Assembly: GCA_011522945.1 (NCBI GenBank)
Contig: WTHY01000199.1
Coordinates: forward strand, 1-7,319
Reading direction: 5' to 3'
DNA from: Alphaproteobacteria bacterium
GTDB lineage: Bacteria > Pseudomonadota > Alphaproteobacteria > Puniceispirillales > Puniceispirillaceae
DNA length: 7,319 nt
The notes beneath the pieces were generated by a model that worked only from the letters and a program-made list of their open reading frames with translations, ran no database searches and was not told the origin of the DNA. Of this stretch, positions 1 through 4,279 are shown in pieces. The translations under genes and the position numbers were made by a program. How positions within the stretch are numbered: the stretch's first letter is position 1; every line of letters starts with the position of its first letter.

Positions 1-60
1 GAGAAGCCTTGCGGCACAGGATTTTGAATCCAGCGTGTTTACCAATTTCACCATATCCCC
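1..60 (-). tRNA. tRNA-Leu (anticodon CAA), 3' part missing
   Basis: Read on the minus strand from position 60, the sequence starts with a 7-base acceptor strand GGGGATA. A leucine-type D arm follows (GTGAAATTGGTAAACAC). The anticodon loop is TTCAAAA, so the anticodon is CAA, which decodes UUG. The class II variable arm GCC-GCAA-GGC comes next, as expected for tRNA-Leu. The window ends at about the start of the T arm, so the T loop, 3' acceptor strand and CCA status cannot be seen. In the anticodon stem CTGGA faces TCCTG, leaving one U-U mismatch at the second pair (28-42). The gene is transcribed away from the IclR-family gene. Confidence 0.93.
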
Positions 61-410
61 ATTGCATGACCTGGACTGTAATATGACGTTCACGTCAATT
101 GAGGGGATTGTGTAAAGGAAAACCATATGTTTGGACAAGTGTTTTTTTGTATTTTTAGCGCAGTGTCTTATCGTCTCAGAGAAAAATTTTGTATCAAACC
201 AACTATTTGGACTTTTGGCAGGATTCCTTGCATTGACCAAGTGATTTTATCTGGTAGATGAGGCGTTTTGTCGCAAATTTTACAAAAAAACGTAATCAGC
301 TTGAAATTTTTTTACGTATAAATCGGCCCTTTTTTACAAACCCCTTGCTATCTGGGCGATTCTCCCCCATCTTATTTATAGGGACTGGCGCAGACAATGG
401 AATACATGTT
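61..410. other. AT-rich intergenic region between tRNA-Leu and the iclR-like gene
   Basis: I see no convincing gene in these 350 bases. The frame of the downstream regulator stays open back to an ATG at 258. However, the 258-410 stretch is rich in T and A runs, its translation does not resemble any part of an IclR protein, and it is better read as 5' untranslated or promoter DNA. A 14-bp dyad lies at 84-97. A TATTAC hexamer (minus strand, 83-78) could be the -10 of the tRNA, but no good -35 lies 16-18 bases upstream of it. For the regulator, only weak hexamers are present (TTGCTA at 345-350; TTGACC at 233-238 with TAGATG at 255-260), so I do not assign its promoter. Confidence 0.6.
84..97. 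promoter_or_regulatory. Perfect 6-bp dyad, possible operator
   Basis: TGACGT-TC-ACGTCA is an exact inverted repeat with a 2-base centre. It lies 24 bases upstream of the tRNA-Leu 5' end and directly abuts a TATTAC hexamer (83-78) on the tRNA strand. A dimeric regulator bound here would cover the tRNA promoter region. The site is also about 310 bases upstream of the preferred start of the iclR-like gene, so autoregulation is possible but distant. The binding protein is unknown and chance is not excluded. Confidence 0.3.
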
Positions 411-1202
411 GTGCCAGACGATTTATCAGAAAAGCGAAGTGGTCATACCCAATCGGTATCCCGAGCTTTAAGTTTATTATCAAAACTCGCCGAAGAGTCG
501 GAAGGTCTTAACCTGTCCGAACTAGCGAGACGTGTCAGCTTGGCACCATCAACCGCACATAGGTTGTTAACTACACTGCAACTAGACCAGTTCGTTCGTT
601 TTGAAGATGGACGTTGGCTAATCGGCGTTCAATCGTTCAATGTTGGGTCTGCCTATCTACGTGCCCGCGACGTTAGCTATATGGCGCGTCCATATCTGCG
701 TATGATGATGCAGGAAACGGGCGAAACGGCGAATTTAGCACTTCTTGAGAATAGTGAATTGTTATATGTGGCACAGGTTGAGTGTCCGCAATTGATGCGT
801 GCATTATCACGCCCGGGCTCATCTGCACCACTTACCTGTTCAGCGGTAGGCAAGGCTTGCTTGGCCTTTATGCCCTTGCCGAAAGTTAAAGCGCTTATTG
901 ACGAACATGGTTTGAAGCAACTTACCTTTAAGAGTCATACAACAAAAGATAGCCTTCTTAGGGATTTGGAAAAAATTCGTCAGCAAGGTTTTGCTTTTGA
1001 CAATGAAGAACATTCAGATGGTTTGCGTTGTGTCGCGTCTCCTGTATTTGACGCAAATGCGCGGCCGATTGGAGCTCTGTCTGTGTCCGGACCTTCAGTC
1101 CGCATCTCGGAGCAGCTTATGGCGCAGATGGGCAGAACCACCCAGCGCATTAGCCGTGAGTTAACGCGTGCTCTATCCGGGGAATGGCCTTCATTTTCAT
1201 AG
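411..1202 (+). CDS. IclR-family transcriptional regulator
   Basis: This is a DNA-binding regulator of the IclR family, which typically controls carbon or aromatic compound catabolism and binds a small effector. Residue numbers below are from the GTG at 411. An N-terminal winged helix-turn-helix spans about 13-65, with the recognition region LSELARRVSLAPSTAHRLL at about 36-54. The C-terminal effector domain spans about 80-255. It includes the characteristic AVGKACLA segment (about 145-152), the QGFAFDNEE-type motif (about 192-200), and CVASPVFDANARPIGALSVSGP (about 207-228, quoted in parts: CVASPVFD, then PIGALSVSGP). GTG 411 gives 263 residues, normal for the family. The longer reading from ATG 258 would add 51 residues encoded by T-rich DNA with no family counterpart. 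The ribosome binding site for 411 is weak (GGA at 399-401). No metabolic operon adjoins it, so its targets and ligand cannot be inferred. The family call is firm; the start is less so. Confidence 0.92.
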   Translation: MPDDLSEKRSGHTQSVSRALSLLSKLAEESEGLNLSELARRVSLAPSTAHRLLTTLQLDQFVRFEDGRWLIGVQSFNVGSAYLRARDVSYMARPYLRMMMQETGETANLALLENSELLYVAQVECPQLMRALSRPGSSAPLTCSAVGKACLAFMPLPKVKALIDEHGLKQLTFKSHTTKDSLLRDLEKIRQQGFAFDNEEHSDGLRCVASPVFDANARPIGALSVSGPSVRISEQLMAQMGRTTQRISRELTRALSGEWPSFS

Positions 1203-1224
1203 AAAACTTGGTTATATGGCAGTT

Positions 1225-1249
1225 GATAGCCAGCCACCTGCTGGCTATC
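1225..1249. terminator. Hairpin between convergent genes, probable shared terminator
   Basis: GATAGCCAGC and GCTGGCTATC form a perfect 10-bp stem around a 5-base loop (CACCT). The stem lies 22 bases after the stop of the iclR-like gene and includes the chaC stop codon (minus strand, 1247-1245). No T tract follows on either strand, so it is not a classical intrinsic terminator. It could still act as a bidirectional 3'-end or RNA-stabilising structure for both convergent transcripts. Confidence 0.5.
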
Positions 1250-2192
1250 GCTCCAAGACGAGTTTCACGAGGCGCCGCATAAGTGGGTCATCTATACCTG
1301 ATGACAATAATGCATCTTGGGTTGATAACAAATAGTCGGCATTACTCCCAACAAAGCCAGATGCACGAGCGATGATGTCTGCAGTTTGTTCTGGGGACAT
1401 GCGTGGTGTAAAGGCTGGCTTTTGTCTATCTATGACAAATGTCAAGGCACGCTGTGTGCCGCGCTGAGTTCGTACTTTGACCCATCTTGGCGCATATGAG
1501 CCATTTAACATTTCACGCCGCCATAAAAGATCGACTTCCCGCACCAGGTCTTTTTTATCGATTTTGAAGCAGACGCCAGATACTGAGCCACCATAATCAA
1601 GGGCAAGCACGAGGCCTGGGGCTTCTGGTGAACCTCGACCAATTGTGGATTTCAGGCAAAATCGTCTATGGAATCCAAATAATCGAGCTGGAAATCTATC
1701 TTTTACCTTCATACAGGGGTTCCAAATTAGACTGCCATATCCAAAGACAAGTAGATCATGCGGCAAGCCAGCATCTGGGATGAAGTGACGACGTGACGCA
1801 AGAAGTGCCGCATCATCTAGAATAGTGGCATGATCGCCATCTCGCATGCGTACAAGACGCTGCACCTCGCCACCCGAAATTACGTCACGGTTCATACCTG
1901 TTGGCTCTTGTTCTGCTTGAGCGCTAGGCTGGTCCTGCAAATTATCATCAAGTGCTTGCGATGAGGTGATATTATTTTCAGGACCGTTTGATATGGCTTT
2001 AGCTGAGGCTGTGTCTAGAGTGCTATAGCGAGTTATGGATGTGTTTTTTGAAGAATTCAGGTCCAAATCATAGGAGGATTTTTGCTGGTCAGCTTGTTCT
2101 GTGTCAGGCTTGCCCGGTTTCACGGGGTCAGTATCCACATTTTCTTTCGTGAGACTTTTAGGTGTCGGTATTATCTGCTCATCAGAAGCCAT
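1245..2192 (-). CDS. chaC: ChaC-type gamma-glutamylcyclotransferase with long N-terminal extension
   Basis: ChaC-family enzymes act in the cytoplasm and split glutathione into 5-oxoproline and Cys-Gly. The protein has 315 residues. The substrate-binding loop is VFGYGSLIWNP (149-159). A conserved R/G stretch follows (FHRRFCL at 174-180, GRGSPE at 185-190). LWRREMLNGSYAPRW (223-237) carries the expected catalytic Glu at 227. A conserved C-terminal segment covers about 251-310. Bacterial ChaC proteins are usually about 220-240 residues. Here residues 1-100 form a hydrophilic extension rich in Q, S, D, N, T and K with no visible domain, probably disordered. ATG 2192 has a good ribosome binding site (AGGGA, 6 bases upstream) three bases after the mscS stop, so coupled translation is likely. 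An internal Met at codon 100 (1895) would give a family-length 216-residue protein but has no well-placed ribosome binding site. The family call is firm; the true N-terminus is open. Confidence 0.9.
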   Translation of the reverse strand: MASDEQIIPTPKSLTKENVDTDPVKPGKPDTEQADQQKSSYDLDLNSSKNTSITRYSTLDTASAKAISNGPENNITSSQALDDNLQDQPSAQAEQEPTGMNRDVISGGEVQRLVRMRDGDHATILDDAALLASRRHFIPDAGLPHDLLVFGYGSLIWNPCMKVKDRFPARLFGFHRRFCLKSTIGRGSPEAPGLVLALDYGGSVSGVCFKIDKKDLVREVDLLWRREMLNGSYAPRWVKVRTQRGTQRALTFVIDRQKPAFTPRMSPEQTADIIARASGFVGSNADYLLSTQDALLSSGIDDPLMRRLVKLVLER

Positions 2193-2195
2193 AGC

Positions 2196-3044
2196 CTATC
2201 CCTGATTTTCTGCCTGCATATGCACGACCCGCTGTGGGAAGGGAATATCAATGCCATGCGCATCTAGAACTGGCTTCAAACGCCTATTTAGGTCCCAGCT
2301 CAAGGGGAATAAGTCATCATAGTCCACATAAACACGCAGTCTTACCGTAATGGCACTGTCATCATATGAAATGACATGAAATTGTGGCGCAGGTGTCTGG
2401 TAAATACGTGGGTCATCACACAAACTCATGAGAGCAGATTCAACAGTATCAAAATCACTGTCGTAGCCAACGCCAATGGCAAGATCGAAGCGCCGTTTTT
2501 TATGTCGAGCATGATTGATAATTGTACCTGACCAAATTGTTGAGTTTGGGACAGAAATATAAACGCCATCAAATGTATCAAACTGGCATGTGAACAGACC
2601 GATTTCCTTAATTGTGCCAGAGACACCAGCGGATTCTACCCAATCCCCAACTTCAAATGGCCTAAGTATGAGCAACATGACACCTGCTGCCACATTCGAC
2701 AGGGTGCCTTGTAAGGCAAGGCCGATTGCAAGTCCCGCCGCACCTAAGACCGCAATGATAGATGTGGTTTCAATTCCGAAATTACCAAGCGCGATGACTG
2801 TGGTGAGCGTCATACCTGCATAGCGGGTGAAATTTGCCGCCACAGGTACAAGTGTCTGATTTAATCCGGATAATTTTGAAAGTGTATTGCGGATAGTTTT
2901 GGCAATGCGCGCGGATATCCAAAAGCCGATAAAAATGGTGCCAAACCCACCAAGAATATTGATGGCATATTGCACAATTAAGCTGAAAACCTCAGAGGAA
3001 AACAGATTTGATATCGATGCAGGATCAGACAAGAAATCGAACAT
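2196..3044 (-). CDS. mscS: Small-conductance mechanosensitive ion channel, MscS family
   Basis: This inner-membrane channel opens under membrane tension to release solutes during hypo-osmotic shock; family members assemble as heptamers. The protein has 282 residues, the size of a minimal MscS. Three transmembrane helices are visible at about 19-45, 66-90 and 95-127. TM3 is the Gly/Ala-rich pore helix (AVLGAAGLAIGLALQGTLSN at 98-117) leading into LRPFEVGDWV (127-136), the start of the beta domain. PNSTIW (166-171) and the C-terminal IDIPFPQRVVHM (265-276) are family signatures. The ATG has a weak AGG 7 bases upstream and lies 38 bases from a predicted +1. The gene is first in a two-gene unit with chaC. 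Its TAG stop is followed by one codon and then the chaC ATG in the same frame. Confidence 0.94.
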   Translation of the reverse strand: MFDFLSDPASISNLFSSEVFSLIVQYAINILGGFGTIFIGFWISARIAKTIRNTLSKLSGLNQTLVPVAANFTRYAGMTLTTVIALGNFGIETTSIIAVLGAAGLAIGLALQGTLSNVAAGVMLLILRPFEVGDWVESAGVSGTIKEIGLFTCQFDTFDGVYISVPNSTIWSGTIINHARHKKRRFDLAIGVGYDSDFDTVESALMSLCDDPRIYQTPAPQFHVISYDDSAITVRLRVYVDYDDLFPLSWDLNRRLKPVLDAHGIDIPFPQRVVHMQAENQG

Positions 3045-3088
3045 GAACAGGCCTAGCGTTTGGATAGTAAAACTTGCATATTGAATTT

Positions 3089-3117
3089 AGTATAAGCAGG
3101 ACAGCGCGCTTCGCCAA
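3089..3117 (-). promoter_or_regulatory. Predicted sigma-70-type promoter of mscS-chaC
   Basis: On the minus strand, TTGGCG (3117-3112), a 17-base spacer and TATACT (3094-3089) fit a housekeeping promoter. The predicted +1 near 3082 gives a 5' leader of about 38 bases before the mscS ATG. I see no comparable promoter upstream of chaC, whose start lies three bases after mscS. Confidence 0.6.
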
Positions 3118-3192
3118 CTCTCATCAAAGGATTTGTGCAGAAAACAATAATGCTGCTAATTTATAGATGTGTAAATCCAAGGCGCCTCAGCA

Positions 3193-3221
3193 TTGAAATA
3201 AGCTGGTCTTTCGGGCTATAG
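3193..3221 (+). promoter_or_regulatory. Predicted sigma-70-type promoter of ribF-ileS-lspA
   Basis: TTGAAA (3193-3198), a 17-base spacer and CTATAG (3216-3221) match the consensus well. The +1 would fall at about 3227-3229, on or beside the upstream ATG of ribF. It is the only strong promoter seen ahead of the three housekeeping genes. The 75 bases between the two divergent -35 elements (3118-3192) hold no clear operator. Confidence 0.6.
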
Positions 3222-3249
3222 TCCGGCCATGAAACAGGGTAATAAACAT

Positions 3250-4218
3250 ATGGTGCAAGTTTTTGATTGGGCGCTTGGCGATGCTGTGCCGGCAGTGATT
3301 TCTAATGGGCAGAAACTTGTTGCAGCTATCGGTAATTTTGATGGTGTGCATTTGGGGCATCAACAGGTAATTTCCAAAGCGAGGCAGGCTGCTGATGAAG
3401 CGGAATTGCCTTTGGCGATTTTGACATTCTCACCACATCCGCGTGCCTATTTCAGACCAGATGATGCACCATTTTTATTGATGGACAGACAAGCCAAAAT
3501 TGAAGCTCTTGCTGCACAAGGTGCAGATATCGTTTTGCACATTGCGTTTACGGCCGAGCTGCAATCCTGTTCAGCCGAGGGGTTTGTTCGTGATGTGCTC
3601 GCGAGGTTGGGGGTAACCCAGCTTTTTGCCGGTACAGATTTTGCCTTTGGGCGCGGCAGAAGCGGCGATATGGATATTTTGGCAGAGCTTGGCACGCACC
3701 ATAGCATGGCAATAACGCCGGTTTCACTTGTTCCAGATGAACATTCAGCCACAATAAGCTCTAGCCGCATACGGGCGGCTCTACAATCTGGTCAAATTGC
3801 ACTAGCATCCTCTATGCTAGGTCGTGATCCTGTGATTTCAGGCCCGATATTACAGGGAGATCAGCGGGGGCGGTTGCTCTCATTTCCAACAGCCAACCTA
3901 TCAATGTCAAATTTATTAGCGCCGGCATTTGGTGTTTATGCCGTAGAGGCACAGCTTGGCGAGCCAGCAAATGGGGCAAAGCTCTGTGGCGTGGCAAATA
4001 TAGGTGTGCGGCCAACGGTGAATGATCGCGGTGTGTTGTGTGAGGTTCATTTATTTGACTTCGACCAAGAGATTTATGGTGAGCGCCTAACTGTATATGT
4101 GAAAGACTTTATTCGCAGCGAAGCAAAATTTAACGGACTTGAAGAGTTAAAAGCACAGATAGCAAAAGATGTTGAGGCTGCTAAAAGGCTATTGCCTCAA
4201 CCCTCGCTAACAGCCTAA
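3250..4218 (+). CDS. ribF: Bifunctional riboflavin kinase / FMN adenylyltransferase
   Basis: This cytoplasmic enzyme phosphorylates riboflavin to FMN and then adenylates FMN to FAD. Residue numbers are from ATG 3250. The N-terminal nucleotidyltransferase half carries GNFDGVHLGH (28-37), TFSPHPR (59-65) and ISSSRIR (169-175). The C-terminal kinase half carries GPILQGDQRGR (198-208), FPTANL (212-217), GVYAV (228-232), GVANIGVRPT (247-256) and EVHLFDFD (265-272), whose Glu is the expected catalytic base. The length of 322 residues is normal. An in-frame ATG at 3229 would add seven residues, but it has no ribosome binding site and coincides with the predicted transcription start. ATG 3250 has AGGG 10 bases upstream and matches the usual distance to the GNFDG motif. 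The gene leads the ribF-ileS-lspA operon. Function is certain; the start is likely. Confidence 0.95.
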   Translation: MVQVFDWALGDAVPAVISNGQKLVAAIGNFDGVHLGHQQVISKARQAADEAELPLAILTFSPHPRAYFRPDDAPFLLMDRQAKIEALAAQGADIVLHIAFTAELQSCSAEGFVRDVLARLGVTQLFAGTDFAFGRGRSGDMDILAELGTHHSMAITPVSLVPDEHSATISSSRIRAALQSGQIALASSMLGRDPVISGPILQGDQRGRLLSFPTANLSMSNLLAPAFGVYAVEAQLGEPANGAKLCGVANIGVRPTVNDRGVLCEVHLFDFDQEIYGERLTVYVKDFIRSEAKFNGLEELKAQIAKDVEAAKRLLPQPSLTA

Positions 4219-4233
4219 AAAGGCGCATCTATC

Positions 4234-4258
4234 ATGCTGGTAGGAGATTTATCAGCAT
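4234..4258 (+). other. Weak hairpin in the ribF-ileS gap exposing a GGAG
   Basis: ATGCTG (4234-4239) and CAGCAT (4253-4258) can pair as a 6-bp stem around a 13-base loop that contains TAGGAG (4241-4246). This is the best Shine-Dalgarno-like sequence in the gap, yet no start codon lies at the usual distance after it; the ileS ATG is 33 bases away. There is no T tract, so it is not an intrinsic terminator. A 6-bp stem can arise by chance. Confidence 0.25.
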
Positions 4259-4278
4259 TACTGACAGGACCAGAATAA
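4234..4278 (+). CDS. Possible 14-codon leader ORF before ileS
   Basis: ATG 4234 opens a frame encoding MLVGDLSALLTGPE, ending at TAA 4276-4278, one base before the ileS ATG (TAAgATG). AGG lies 10 bases upstream of this ATG. The stop-start arrangement would allow a terminating ribosome to restart on ileS. The frame is the ribF frame, five codons after the ribF stop, so the stretch might instead be a decayed ribF tail. The peptide has four Leu and no Ile, which argues against classical attenuation by Ile-tRNA. It may be chance. Confidence 0.25.
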   Translation: MLVGDLSALLTGPE

Positions 4279-4279
4279 G

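Noticed and set aside
1..257. Integration site or island boundary at the tRNA gene
   Set aside because: No integrase, direct repeat of the tRNA 3' end or mobile gene is visible, and the tRNA 3' end lies outside the window.
980..1237. 85-codon open frame on the minus strand opposite the iclR-like gene
   Set aside because: It lies almost wholly antisense to a firm coding region and its translation resembles no family.
2082..2267. 61-codon open frame on the plus strand across the mscS-chaC junction
   Set aside because: It is antisense to two supported genes; its Phe/Leu/Cys-rich translation looks like a reading of the opposite strand.
3129..3178. GGATTT / AAATCC inverted repeat between the divergent promoters
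   Set aside because: Only 6 bp with a 38-base gap in AT-rich DNA; too likely by chance to call an operator.
3447..3770. 107-codon open frame antisense to ribF
   Set aside because: ribF is certain in this stretch and the antisense translation has no recognisable motif or good ribosome binding site.
4219..4279. T-box or riboswitch controlling ileS, or an RFN element near ribF
   Set aside because: The gap is 61 bases and holds no T-box consensus; the ribF upstream region has a predicted leader of about 22 bases, too short for an FMN riboswitch.
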